A stretch of DNA of 64,000 nt from a virus. The notes beneath the pieces were generated by a model. The model saw only the letters and a program-made list of their open reading frames with translations. It was not told where the DNA came from and made no database searches. The first letter of the stretch is position 1. Each line of letters starts with the position of its first letter. The DNA lies in IMG/VR virus record IMGVR_UViG_3300042375_000420, positions 1-64,000 of that record. One strand, given 5' to 3'. Both the position numbers and the translations under genes were made by a program. This document shows, piece by piece, positions 44,495-54,449 of the stretch.

Positions 44495-47400
44495 GTATCA
44501 GCAAAGTTATCAAATATTAACCTTACTACCAAGAACTTGTCTCTAAAACTTTCAAGCTGTGTCCAGTCCTTATTATAATCAATAGCAGCAGGGTTAACTA
44601 CTTTATCTATGTAATAACTACTTTGAAGAGAAGGTAAATCTTTTAAGAACATAGGAATAGTATAATCTATTCTTATATCTCTCATAGAGTTCATAGTCCA
44701 ATCTCTTTCATTTCTATCTATAGTTGCTACTCCTAGAGCATTATTAGTTTGTTGCAACAAATAGTTGATGTTACTATCTTGTTTAGGTGCCAGAGTAATA
44801 ATACCACTTGTCTGTTGGGTATTATAAAACAAAGCTTTGTTAAATGTAACATATCTTTGGTCTAAATATTCTTCACTGATAGGGTCAAATTTCTTGGCTT
44901 CAGTTTGGAACAATAAACTATCCCATATCTTAGTTGTCATAGCACTTGGGTTATCTACATACTCTACAATGAAAGGGTATCTTACACCATAGAAAGTCTG
45001 ATAATGATTAGGTCTATTATGTTTAAACAAGTATCTAGAACCTTGAGTCCAAGAGTAAAACTTCTCTTGTACATGCATATAGAAACTAGGGATATAAGGA
45101 TGCCATCCTACCCACTCTTCTCTTTTTAAAGAGTAAGACATAGTGTAACCATTGTTCAAAGTCTGAGGTACAAAAACTTGTCCTGTTTCATATTGAACAC
45201 TAGTTACAGGATAAGTATTAGTAATTTCTACTGGTGTTACTTCTGTTAAAGATGCTAAGATAGTATTCATATCTACAGCAAATTGACAAGGAGAAATAAT
45301 AAGGGTACTAGCAGGACAGTCTGCAGAAAGAGGACTACCTAAATTACTTCTATCAGGTTTTACAAACCAATTGTATTGTTCTAATCCTGGGTCTCCATTA
45401 GGATCTAATAAAGTCTTGTAAGGATTATTCAATAGTTGAGATTTTAAAGAAGTCCATTCTGCTCCTGAAAAATAACTATTTACAGGTATGCTGTTTACTT
45501 CTGTTAGAGTATAATCAGAACCTTTAACAGCAGCCAAAGAATGAAGTATAAAAGCTTTAGAAGCTGCTACTGTAGCAATAGGATAATTAATACCTATGAA
45601 TTTATCAAAAGTAGAGTAAAGTCCTCCTACTCCTGTAAAGGCATTGTAATGTGTAGTATAAATTGCAGTAGGTTGCCCTGTAAAATTTAAAGCACTATTA
45701 TGATAAGGAGCTGATACTGGTCCTCCTTCTGCCTCATTAACAAAAGAAATTAACAATACTTTATTTCTATCTGCTAAAGGAATTTGACTAGGAAAGTCTA
45801 ACCACTTTTCTGAAGAAGTGTTGACTTTGTATATATTTCCTGCCCAACCTGTAGGTACTAAATCATTTGCTATCCAATCATCAAGACTTGCATCTATCTG
45901 AGCTAAATCTGAACCTGAGAAAGAACCTGAAGTATCAAAGAATGCCCAGATGTCTATATCATTTGCTACAGAAGTGTATTGATTAGCAATAGTAGTAGTT
46001 GTTTCATAAGTTGTTTTTTCAAACTTCATTTTACAATCTTCTATTCCTATGTAATTCCAACCTGCTGCAAGTCTAGTTGCAATAGTTTGTGCCATGTTAG
46101 GAAAGATAATAGTCTGTGCTCCTTCAGTACAAAGCTCATAAGAGGTTGTAGGAAGGTTAGTAATCTTCATATCTTTCTTAGTAATGATAAGTCTTTCTTT
46201 ATTAGTATCATAAGTAGATAAGAACCCTACTCCTAAAGGATTAGAAGGGTTATTTCTATAAGGATAGTTTGCAGAATTAGCTGCATAGTATTGTTGCTCA
46301 ACTAAGAAATCCATGTGAGTTTTAAAGTAATTACTATTACCATTATCACTAATAGGTTTCAATTGTTGACCATTAAATAAGTACCATTTCTTTTCTTTAA
46401 AAGATGGAAACAAAACTCCATGCTTAGTTTTGGTTCTTGCCCACTTATGTATATTACCTGCAGAAGAGTTTGCATCATCTACAATCTTTCTAGGAGGTAC
46501 AGAGAAGTATTCTCCTGTTCCTATAAAAGAAATAATATCATTAGTTACCCTTTCTTGAAAAGTTTGAGGACAGTGCCAAAGACCTTCTTCAGTATGAACA
46601 TAAAGATTATTTTGAATTCTAAACAAGTCTGTAATTTTACCTGTCTCAGCTTCAAGGTCTTTATAATTATTAGGTAAAAACATTCTAAAGTTATCAGTCA
46701 CTTCTTCCTGGAAGGCTTGTTCTGACCAGTGGAATCTATGTGGAAAAGTTTCAACACAATCTGAACAACAGTCATACTCTAATCCTAAATGATTAAAAGC
46801 TTTTTGTCTGTTTCTTCTTGTGTAATCAGGATTCAAAGCATAGACTTCAGCAGCAGCTAAACCAATGTAAGCTCTACCACCTTTTCTATTTGCATCTAGG
46901 TAAGTTAATTTCTTAACCATGTGAAAGTCTAAAGCTGTGGTAGGAGGGACTTCTGCAGAACCTACTGAATTTATTCCAAAGTATTCTCTATTCCATTCTG
47001 AATAAGTAGTACCTGATTCTACAAGTCCAGGAGCATTTAAAAAGTCTGGAGTATTATCAGTGGCACCATGTCTTAATCCTATGTTAACTGCAGATTCAAA
47101 CCAAAGATTTGCACAATCTCCTAACCACTGAATCTCATCATCTTGAGGGTTTTTTCTAAATCCTCTTGGTTCTCCATTTATAGGGTCAACATCATCTTGC
47201 ATATAAGAGTCTGTAATAGTCTCTCTAAGTCCTTGATTATATAAAATGTTATATGCCTTATTCCAAGCATCTTGTTGAATACCTGAAATTGTCAAAGTAG
47301 TTGCAACTCCCACAAGACCTACAGCTAAAGAAACTAGCCCAACTGCAGCAACAGTTCCTAATCCAAATGAAAAAATAGTTACTACTACTGCCACTACTAC

Positions 47401-50292
47401 AAGTACAAAAGCAATAATATAATTCCAAACAGAAGTTTTACCTGCTCTTTTTTTCATTCTAGTATCAAAGTAAACACTGTTTACATATCTTATAGAACTG
47501 ATATAACTATCTCCATTCCAAATAGCTACAGTACCTACATTTGTAATAGGGTCAAAAGTTTCAGGATTTCTACTTTCTTTATAGTAAGGAGTCAATCTAA
47601 AATTAGAGTAAGGTTCTACTATATCTCTGTACAAATAAACATAAGGTAAACTTGATACAGTATTAAATGTGTAGTCTTGTTTTAATTGAATAATTCCTAC
47701 TCTATTATCACAAGCCAAATTAAATACATCTATACCTGTATCAGTACTATCATGAGTTAATTTATCTTCTAAAGCATTTAGATAATATAACTCTTTAATA
47801 TTAGTACTATCTAAAGTGAATTGACTAGTCCCTTCAAAGTTAGTTATGTTATCTCTAGTTTTAATTTGAATAGTAAAACCATCATCATCAGACTCTCCAT
47901 CTTTATGTTTACCAGATACATATCCAGTACCATCAGATACATCTCTAATCTTAGTTCTACTTGAAATAGTTTTAATTTTATTAAACTTACCTTGTTGAAC
48001 AATTTTATTAAAAGTAGAATATTTTCTACTATTAAACTTATGTTCAGGATAAATTAATCCTACTGTATCTTTTTTAATTTTTGCAGCTTGCTCTCCAGGA
48101 GTAGCATATTGTGGAAACAAAAGTCCTTGAGCTACAAAGTTCTTCTCTTTAGTAGTTGAAGTAAGTACAGCACTATCTACAACAGTTCTATCTGCTTCAG
48201 TTCTCTCATGTCTTACAATATAGTATCCAGTTACTTCTTGTCCATTAGTATCTGTTAAAGAAGGTTTGTGTATATTAGAAAAGTTAAGACCAAATATTTC
48301 AGAAGAATATAAAGGGTCTGAAGCATCTTGAACTCCTATACCTATAACAATCTTATAAGTCATAGTTGTTACAGTAGAAGTTCCTGTATAATAATACATA
48401 CCTGTAATAGGATCTAAAGTAGGTCCTGACATGGCAACTGTATTAGGAAGAGTAGGGTAATCAAAAGTTTCTTCAATATCTGTAATCACAACTGAAGCTC
48501 CATATAAATTACCAGAATTAGCATTGTAATTAACATTTTGAGTAGTGTTATCTCCTACTGTAACTACATATAAATAAGGGTCTATAGTACTAGCTATAAC
48601 TCCTGGAGTTGAATCTTCAGTATAATTTACAGTATAAACATAAGGACCAAAAGTTACTGGAGAACCAAAGTTACCTAAAGTATCTACACATCCTGAAGGA
48701 GGGTCTGTAGTAGGACATTCTGCAGGACAAATTGCACCTGTTTTACTTACAACTATGTTAAGAGTTTTTATAAAACTAAGAGCAGAACCTTCAGGAACTT
48801 TTGTTACAAAAGGAATATTATAATCTGTTCTTAAAGGAAATCTGTGATGTCTTACAGCTTGATTAGTTAAAGAATCTCCTTGAGAATCTTCCCCCCAAAA
48901 AGTATCTTCTCCACAAGTATTGTTATCAATATATCTTGTATCAGTACAAGCATTATTAACATTACTCATAGGATAAACAGAAGTCCCTGCTGAAAACATA
49001 TAGTTTAAAGGAACTCCAAGACTTTTTCCTGGAATGTGAAAAGCAGGTGAAACAGAGTTATCTGCAAAAATATATACAATAGCTAGAGAGTATATCTCTC
49101 CTGGCATATATCCTATACCATTAAAGTGAGCAGCAGGATCTTTAACATTACTCTTATCAGCAGTAGATACTATAACTGTTTTAGTAATTAAGTCTGTATT
49201 GATTTTACTTGCATACTTTTGGAGTTTACAATAGTTAACTTGCTTTCCTTCTATGTCTCCAAGAACTAATCTATTTTCTATCTGTTCTATACTTTGAGCT
49301 TTTTCAATTATGTTATTAAACATAGTAACCTCAGCTTGAGTACCTGTGCTTTCATAATTAAGTCCTGTATAATAAAAAGTACTATTTCTTGTGGAAATCT
49401 CAGAAGTATATTTAGTATCACTAATTAGTCCTCCTCCTGCATTAGCTTCTGTAATAGCTAATCTATAGAAAGGAAAAGTAGTATCTAAAGAGTTGGGATC
49501 AAAAACTATTTTTATAGCTTTGTTACTATTTTCAAAATTTAAGTAAGAGTCATTTTTCTCCATTGTAGCTCCTCTCTTTTCTCTGTAAGAAGAAGTAGAA
49601 GGAACATTGTAAATCATTACAGTTTCAGTACTTGTAACAAATTCAGTAGGATTAAAATCTTCATCAAGATATTGAATAGAAAAGTTGTAAGAACCAGGAG
49701 GTAAAACTCCACCAGCATCTACAACTTCTAAATCTAGAACAACAGGAATTTTTTTATAGGTTTTAAATAAATTAAACTTAGAAACATCCCAATTACCTGT
49801 AGTAGGGTTTTTGTACTCTTCTTCTTTATCCAAGATAAACATCCTAGGTTTAGGGTCTACCCAATAGACAACTCTTTCACAACCTCTTCTTAATCTAAAG
49901 GTTGCATCAATTTGTTGAGCTACACTGAATCCCATTTTTTCTGTCTGATTCTTATCACTAAAAGAAACAACTACATTACAATTTTTATCCACTATAATTA
50001 TAGCAGAGTTTCCATTAGGATTAGCTAAAAAGATTGCACTGTTTTCATCTCCAATATACACTTTACCCATAGGTACATACCCAGGACCTAATGTAGTATT
50101 GGCATTAAGATCATAACATTCTTGGTTAGACTCTTCATTTGCAATAAAACCTAAATCTCCTTCTTTAGTTTCATTTACTCCTGTAAACACAAATCTAGTT
50201 GTGCCTTCAGGTTGATTTACTAAAGATGAGTCTGTATTTAATCCTCCAGGAATGTTTACACTAATTCCTCCTTGTTGTTTTTCTTGGGCCAT
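44443..50292 (-). CDS. Very large tail (muzzle/tail-hub type) structural protein with possible vWA insert
   Basis: 1949 residues. N-terminus GGISVNIPGGLNTDSS, then RFVFTGVNETKEGDLG, is a pattern of large crAss-like tail proteins in this position next to the ring gene. A hydrophobic Val/Gly/Ala region at ~955-1000 (AFVLVVVAVVVTIFSFG) could cross a membrane. Residues ~1445-1600 look like an inserted von Willebrand A domain: IDIWAFFDTSGSFS has a DxSGS (MIDAS) motif at 1453-1457, followed by RNKVLLISFVNEA, a typical vWA strand. Cys pairs are scattered. Likely forms the tail tip or muzzle; the vWA region may bind a host ligand through a metal ion. Confidence 0.68.
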   Translation of the reverse strand: MAQEKQQGGISVNIPGGLNTDSSLVNQPEGTTRFVFTGVNETKEGDLGFIANEESNQECYDLNANTTLGPGYVPMGKVYIGDENSAIFLANPNGNSAIIIVDKNCNVVVSFSDKNQTEKMGFSVAQQIDATFRLRRGCERVVYWVDPKPRMFILDKEEEYKNPTTGNWDVSKFNLFKTYKKIPVVLDLEVVDAGGVLPPGSYNFSIQYLDEDFNPTEFVTSTETVMIYNVPSTSSYREKRGATMEKNDSYLNFENSNKAIKIVFDPNSLDTTFPFYRLAITEANAGGGLISDTKYTSEISTRNSTFYYTGLNYESTGTQAEVTMFNNIIEKAQSIEQIENRLVLGDIEGKQVNYCKLQKYASKINTDLITKTVIVSTADKSNVKDPAAHFNGIGYMPGEIYSLAIVYIFADNSVSPAFHIPGKSLGVPLNYMFSAGTSVYPMSNVNNACTDTRYIDNNTCGEDTFWGEDSQGDSLTNQAVRHHRFPLRTDYNIPFVTKVPEGSALSFIKTLNIVVSKTGAICPAECPTTDPPSGCVDTLGNFGSPVTFGPYVYTVNYTEDSTPGVIASTIDPYLYVVTVGDNTTQNVNYNANSGNLYGASVVITDIEETFDYPTLPNTVAMSGPTLDPITGMYYYTGTSTVTTMTYKIVIGIGVQDASDPLYSSEIFGLNFSNIHKPSLTDTNGQEVTGYYIVRHERTEADRTVVDSAVLTSTTKEKNFVAQGLLFPQYATPGEQAAKIKKDTVGLIYPEHKFNSRKYSTFNKIVQQGKFNKIKTISSRTKIRDVSDGTGYVSGKHKDGESDDDGFTIQIKTRDNITNFEGTSQFTLDSTNIKELYYLNALEDKLTHDSTDTGIDVFNLACDNRVGIIQLKQDYTFNTVSSLPYVYLYRDIVEPYSNFRLTPYYKESRNPETFDPITNVGTVAIWNGDSYISSIRYVNSVYFDTRMKKRAGKTSVWNYIIAFVLVVVAVVVTIFSFGLGTVAAVGLVSLAVGLVGVATTLTISGIQQDAWNKAYNILYNQGLRETITDSYMQDDVDPINGEPRGFRKNPQDDEIQWLGDCANLWFESAVNIGLRHGATDNTPDFLNAPGLVESGTTYSEWNREYFGINSVGSAEVPPTTALDFHMVKKLTYLDANRKGGRAYIGLAAAEVYALNPDYTRRNRQKAFNHLGLEYDCCSDCVETFPHRFHWSEQAFQEEVTDNFRMFLPNNYKDLEAETGKITDLFRIQNNLYVHTEEGLWHCPQTFQERVTNDIISFIGTGEYFSVPPRKIVDDANSSAGNIHKWARTKTKHGVLFPSFKEKKWYLFNGQQLKPISDNGNSNYFKTHMDFLVEQQYYAANSANYPYRNNPSNPLGVGFLSTYDTNKERLIITKKDMKITNLPTTSYELCTEGAQTIIFPNMAQTIATRLAAGWNYIGIEDCKMKFEKTTYETTTTIANQYTSVANDIDIWAFFDTSGSFSGSDLAQIDASLDDWIANDLVPTGWAGNIYKVNTSSEKWLDFPSQIPLADRNKVLLISFVNEAEGGPVSAPYHNSALNFTGQPTAIYTTHYNAFTGVGGLYSTFDKFIGINYPIATVAASKAFILHSLAAVKGSDYTLTEVNSIPVNSYFSGAEWTSLKSQLLNNPYKTLLDPNGDPGLEQYNWFVKPDRSNLGSPLSADCPASTLIISPCQFAVDMNTILASLTEVTPVEITNTYPVTSVQYETGQVFVPQTLNNGYTMSYSLKREEWVGWHPYIPSFYMHVQEKFYSWTQGSRYLFKHNRPNHYQTFYGVRYPFIVEYVDNPSAMTTKIWDSLLFQTEAKKFDPISEEYLDQRYVTFNKALFYNTQQTSGIITLAPKQDSNINYLLQQTNNALGVATIDRNERDWTMNSMRDIRIDYTIPMFLKDLPSLQSSYYIDKVVNPAAIDYNKDWTQLESFRDKFLVVRLIFDNFADTRLIFNFSALQRAESER

Positions 50293-50294
50293 AA

Positions 50295-51299
50295 TTATCT
50301 CATATAAGCTGAGTTACCAGAAGTGTATCTATATTTGTTTGTGAAGTTAGGGTCATTAAAAATCCTATCTTCTGCTTTACCAAGTTTACCAAAGAAACCA
50401 TAGTATCTTTTATTTCTAGGAAGTAAGTAATTACTTTGTTCCATAAGGTCTTCATACTCATCAGCTCCCCAAGGCATCTTAGCTTTGTTCTTAAACTGTT
50501 TAACATATTTTAACCACCTTGCTTCAGCTACTTGAGCTATTTGCATAGCACCTTCTCTGTGATTCCAAGCTTCTCTTTCTTTAGTCTTCCAACCTAAGTA
50601 ATAAGTAATGGCAGCTTTAGCAGATTCATCATCTGGAACCATAGGGTATCCAGTTTCTTGGTCAACTCTTTGTCTCAAATAAGCTACTGCTACATACCCT
50701 TCTTGAAAACTAAATCTAAGTTGATCTCCAACAATAGTATATTCATCATTGCTTTCACTATATAATCCAGCATTTTCTTCTGTCTGACAAACTAAAGTAT
50801 TAAAGAAAGTATGATTAGCTAGTCTCACAGGGGTAAACTTTGTTCTGAATGCTTTAGAATGAACCCAACCTAAGTATTCATATTGTAAATCAAAGTAAGG
50901 TCTGTAATAAGCTATTTCTTGATCTCCAATTAGTTCTCCATGACAATCTACAGCAACTAAATCTTCTGTCCAACCTCCACAACAAGAGTCAGGAGATGTG
51001 GCAGGGACTAAGTTTTCAGCAATGACTTGTGGAGTACAAGTCTCAACAGTAGTTGGAGACCAAGCATTGTTTCTAGCAATTTGAATTATGTAATGTAAAC
51101 CATTAGGTAATGCTGCTTGAAAGTTTTTAACTTCAAGAAAAGCAATACCTTCTTCAGAAGCAGAAGACATTTGCATAAAACCAAGAGCTTCTCCTATCCA
51201 TTCAATAGCCTCATCTTCATTGAGTTCTACACCCCTGAAGTCTCTTAGATATTTAGATAGGATAGTATCTACAGTAACATATTGAAATCTATCTTGCAT
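50295..51299 (-). CDS. Tail/neck ring or adaptor protein (P22 gp4-like)
   Basis: 334 residues. GYVAVAYLRQRVDQETGYPMVPDDESAKAAITYYLGWK-type text (residues ~205-245; helix after 'tGyPmvPDde') is typical of phage neck/adaptor proteins that form a ring below the portal. N-terminal helices, a central beta region with a CC pair (DSCCGG). It precedes the giant tail protein by 2 nt, the normal order in crAss-like phages. Confidence 0.6.
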   Translation of the reverse strand: MQDRFQYVTVDTILSKYLRDFRGVELNEDEAIEWIGEALGFMQMSSASEEGIAFLEVKNFQAALPNGLHYIIQIARNNAWSPTTVETCTPQVIAENLVPATSPDSCCGGWTEDLVAVDCHGELIGDQEIAYYRPYFDLQYEYLGWVHSKAFRTKFTPVRLANHTFFNTLVCQTEENAGLYSESNDEYTIVGDQLRFSFQEGYVAVAYLRQRVDQETGYPMVPDDESAKAAITYYLGWKTKEREAWNHREGAMQIAQVAEARWLKYVKQFKNKAKMPWGADEYEDLMEQSNYLLPRNKRYYGFFGKLGKAEDRIFNDPNFTNKYRYTSGNSAYMR

Positions 51300-51312
51300 G
51301 ATTTTTATTTAT

Positions 51313-52242
51313 TTAAGGTACACAAATATAAGTACCATTTATATACATTTTACTAGCTGTAATAAAAGTAACAGGAGTTCCTTGAACCAATAAACTTTCA
51401 ATTAAAGGTTTAGGAGTTGCTGTAGTTTCTTTTAACCAATGTAAATCTAATACTAAAGAACTAGGTAAGTGATCAGCAACCATTTGCACATGTCCATTTA
51501 ATTCATCAGGAGGTAATGCTGGATTAACCCAGGCCCAAGCAGAAAAATGATTTGCTGCTGTAGGTATAGGTAAAAATGGAAGTTCTACTTTAAATTGTCC
51601 TGTCCCAAAATCAGTAACAGTTGACAACTCTATAACAATATTAAAAGAAACAATTTGTCCAAACCTACTATAGTAAGAATTATATGTAGGGTAAGTAGCA
51701 TCAGTTCCTGTAAAAGTTAATCCTGTAGCTTGAAATACAGGAGACCATCTAACAGCTACTTCTGATCTTGAATATATTAAGATCCAAATAGCAGCTCCTT
51801 CTGTATTATCAGTACATAAATAAATATCCCCATTATCTAATATCCATCTACTATCAGGTACAAACCCTTTAGTAGAATCATCATTAACTCCTGGAGTAAG
51901 TGTAAAGGTATGGTTTACTTCTCTAATAGTAAATCCATCTTGCTGCATAACATACTGTCTTCCTGCTTCCCATTTTAACTCATAGTCTATAGAACATACT
52001 TGAGCAATACCACCATTACCTCCATTGTAACTATTAGTAGTTCCTTTTTGTAATCTTGAACCATTATCAAAGGTTACTTTAGCAGTATCAAGTAATTCAA
52101 TGTTGTTTGTAGTTGTATTACCTTCAGTTGTAACTTCTTGAAGATTTTGCACTAAAGCATTACCTGAGTTAGCAAGACTACAGCATACTCCTTTTATTTT
52201 TCTTTCTAAGGCTACTAACCTTTCTTGAATTGACTTTGCCAT
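51313..52242 (-). CDS. Tail fibre / receptor-binding-like protein
   Basis: 309 residues. Short helical N-terminus SIQERLVALERKIKGVCC, like those of the other fibre genes in this region, then a beta-rich, Thr/Asn/Gly-rich body with aromatic residues, typical of trimeric phage adhesins. The N-terminal coiled coil probably joins it to the tail. Confidence 0.55.
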   Translation of the reverse strand: MAKSIQERLVALERKIKGVCCSLANSGNALVQNLQEVTTEGNTTTNNIELLDTAKVTFDNGSRLQKGTTNSYNGGNGGIAQVCSIDYELKWEAGRQYVMQQDGFTIREVNHTFTLTPGVNDDSTKGFVPDSRWILDNGDIYLCTDNTEGAAIWILIYSRSEVAVRWSPVFQATGLTFTGTDATYPTYNSYYSRFGQIVSFNIVIELSTVTDFGTGQFKVELPFLPIPTAANHFSAWAWVNPALPPDELNGHVQMVADHLPSSLVLDLHWLKETTATPKPLIESLLVQGTPVTFITASKMYINGTYICVP

Positions 52243-52253
52243 GATTATATTTT

Positions 52254-52499
52254 TTAAGGTATAATATTTTCTTCTTGTACTAGAATTTCTGTAAAGATAC
52301 CATTTTTAAACTTATAAGATTTAGATAAATCTAAGTTTTCAGGTAACTCTACTTCTAGAATTTCTAGGTTTCCTTTAGCATTTACTATAGTAGTTTCTTG
52401 TAAAACTATATCCTCTTCTTGAAAAGAGATAGTAAAAGCAGTATCTTGTTGGATAAAAACAACATTGTTTTCTTTATCTATAATAATTTGATTATTCAT
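52254..52499 (-). CDS. Small protein paired with fibre genes
   Basis: 81 residues, beta-rich and acidic (FTISFQEEDIVLQETTIV). Lies between two fibre genes, so may be a fibre assembly chaperone or small capping protein. No family recognised. Confidence 0.5.
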   Translation of the reverse strand: MNNQIIIDKENNVVFIQQDTAFTISFQEEDIVLQETTIVNAKGNLEILEVELPENLDLSKSYKFKNGIFTEILVQEENIIP

Positions 52500-52501
52500 A
52501 A

Positions 52502-53872
52502 TTAGTAATTTAGACTTTTAGTAAATTTAGTAGCTAGTTTTCCTGTGTGTTTATTTATAATAGTAAATCCTCTATGTACTTCTCCAGACAAGTTCCCCCA
52601 AGAACTACTATAGTTATAATGAGAAAGATACAAATAATCTGTTCCAAGAGGAATTATATAATTCATACTACTAAGAAGACCTTCTCCAGGAGTAAGAGGA
52701 TAAGTAGTGTCTAAACTTCCATCTGTATTTATTCGGTACAAATAATTATTAAAAGCTGTTCCCCAATTGTATCCTCCTCCTCCTAAATATAATTTGTTTA
52801 AAACTGTGTCAAAATACATAGTCCACCATCCTCCATTAACAGCAAGATGATTAGGGGGACTAGCAAAAGAAGCATCATAATTTCCTGTAGAAGAGATTCT
52901 AATAACTCTTTTAAATGTACTAATTCCATTATAAATTATAACACCTCCAAGATAACAATAAATATCTCCTGTATTTTTATTTATTGTTATTCTATTGTTA
53001 GAGGAATAAAAAGAAGTAATACCTGAGGTATAATTAAAAGAATAATCTATAGTCCCATCTATATTTAATTGAACAATATTATTTCTAGCTACTCCATTAT
53101 AAGAAGTAAATTCTCCTAGACAAAGGAGTTTACCTGTTGGAGTAAGAACTGTTTGATTTACAGTACCATTAAAACCTGTACCCATAGTAGTAACAAAACT
53201 GGTATTTATAGATCCATTAGAGTCAATCCTAAGAATTCTATTAAAAGAAGTACTATTAAAAGCAGTAAAACTTCCTGTTATAATAAAACCATTATCAGGT
53301 AAAAGTAAAATATTATGGACAGTAGCATTAGGTCCAGTACCTATTGCTGCAGCAAAAGTTTCATCAAAATTACCTAATGAATCTACTTTAAATATTTTAC
53401 TATTTCTACTAGAATTTTCAGATTGATAACAATAGGAACTTTCACGAATAAAATATAAATTTAAACTAGAGTCTAAAAAAGGAAGTACAGTTTGACTCAT
53501 GGAAGACATAGATAAACCTTGTCCATTTGAACTTGGGCCTGTTAAAAATCTGTTCCCTCCTCCAGTATAAGTAGTATCAAGAGTAAAATCAGCATTTAAT
53601 CTAGCTAAACCATTTACAACAACTCCTTGATATTTATAAAAACCTCCCAAAATTATCATTTTACCATCAGGAAGAGGTATTAAATGTTGTAAAAATTGTG
53701 AAGTACCTACATTTCCAAAAGCAGTTTTAACATCTAAAGGAGCTTCAGGGTTGTAAATAATTGCATCTAAAGTAAGTTGAGCAGGACTAGAACCTGTATT
53801 TTTCATTTTAGAGTAGATGTCTACTACCTTTTTTTCCAAGCTTTTTATAGCAAAAAGAATTTGTTTTTCCAT
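52502..53872 (-). CDS. Tail fibre with delta-60-type beta-propeller repeats
   Basis: 456 residues. Helical N-terminus MEKQILFAIKSLEKKVVDIY, then repeated blades of the delta-60/DUF5122 type ('lpdGk.ii.G.F..y.g....g.arl..dGt.D.tF'): PDGKMIILGGFYKYQG, PDNGFIITGSFTAFN and TPTGKLLCLGEFTSYNG are three of them. Such propellers bind carbohydrate or protein in other contexts. Probable receptor-binding fibre. Confidence 0.7.
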   Translation of the reverse strand: MEKQILFAIKSLEKKVVDIYSKMKNTGSSPAQLTLDAIIYNPEAPLDVKTAFGNVGTSQFLQHLIPLPDGKMIILGGFYKYQGVVVNGLARLNADFTLDTTYTGGGNRFLTGPSSNGQGLSMSSMSQTVLPFLDSSLNLYFIRESSYCYQSENSSRNSKIFKVDSLGNFDETFAAAIGTGPNATVHNILLLPDNGFIITGSFTAFNSTSFNRILRIDSNGSINTSFVTTMGTGFNGTVNQTVLTPTGKLLCLGEFTSYNGVARNNIVQLNIDGTIDYSFNYTSGITSFYSSNNRITINKNTGDIYCYLGGVIIYNGISTFKRVIRISSTGNYDASFASPPNHLAVNGGWWTMYFDTVLNKLYLGGGGYNWGTAFNNYLYRINTDGSLDTTYPLTPGEGLLSSMNYIIPLGTDYLYLSHYNYSSSWGNLSGEVHRGFTIINKHTGKLATKFTKSLNY

Positions 53873-53874
53873 GA

Positions 53875-54150
53875 TTAGTCTAATTTATCTGCCAATGATT
53901 TAGTCTCATCAGGCATGGTTATTTGAATTGGATTATCTTTAGAGAACCAAGTTCTTGTAAAGTATTCATAGTTATTATCATCAGACTCTTTATTAGTCCA
54001 TTTGATGTCATAAGATTTTCTAAGTAAGAAGCCATTTTCAATTTCTTCTACACTTAATCTTACTTCTTTACTGATAATAGTTCCTCCTTTAGGAAGAGTA
54101 AAGTCTTTCTTTTTTTCAAGACTTGCTGATTTTAATAGTTCTGTTGACAT
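53875..54150 (-). CDS. Small fibre-cluster protein
   Basis: 91 residues, charged and beta-rich; has TWFSKDNPIQITMPDETK. Between two fibre genes. Unknown, perhaps an assembly partner. Confidence 0.5.
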   Translation of the reverse strand: MSTELLKSASLEKKKDFTLPKGGTIISKEVRLSVEEIENGFLLRKSYDIKWTNKESDDNNYEYFTRTWFSKDNPIQITMPDETKSLADKLD

Positions 54151-54153
54151 AAT

Positions 54154-54447
54154 TTAGAATCTAATTTGTTTGTGTTCTCCGTTAACTCTGTAATTAATAA
54201 TTCCCCTTGTATCTTCTCCAGTAGTTAAATTACAAGCTATATATTCGTAACTTTCTTCTGTGGGTTTATTTTGATTGTATATTGCAGTAATTGTTTTTAA
54301 ATCCTCTAGATTAACTATAACATTTACAGTTTCAATTACTGCTTTTTTTTCATCATCTGTACCTGTATTTAATACTTCAAGTTGAGTAGTTGTAAGATCC
54401 AATTGTTCTTTCCACTCATTTTCTATTGTGCTATTAAAATTTCTCAT
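54154..54447 (-). CDS. Small fibre-cluster protein
   Basis: 97 residues, helical first half (LDLTTTQLEVLNTG) and beta second half. Lies next to the beta-helix fibre gene. Unknown. Confidence 0.5.
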   Translation of the reverse strand: MRNFNSTIENEWKEQLDLTTTQLEVLNTGTDDEKKAVIETVNVIVNLEDLKTITAIYNQNKPTEESYEYIACNLTTGEDTRGIINYRVNGEHKQIRF

Positions 54448-54449
54448 GT

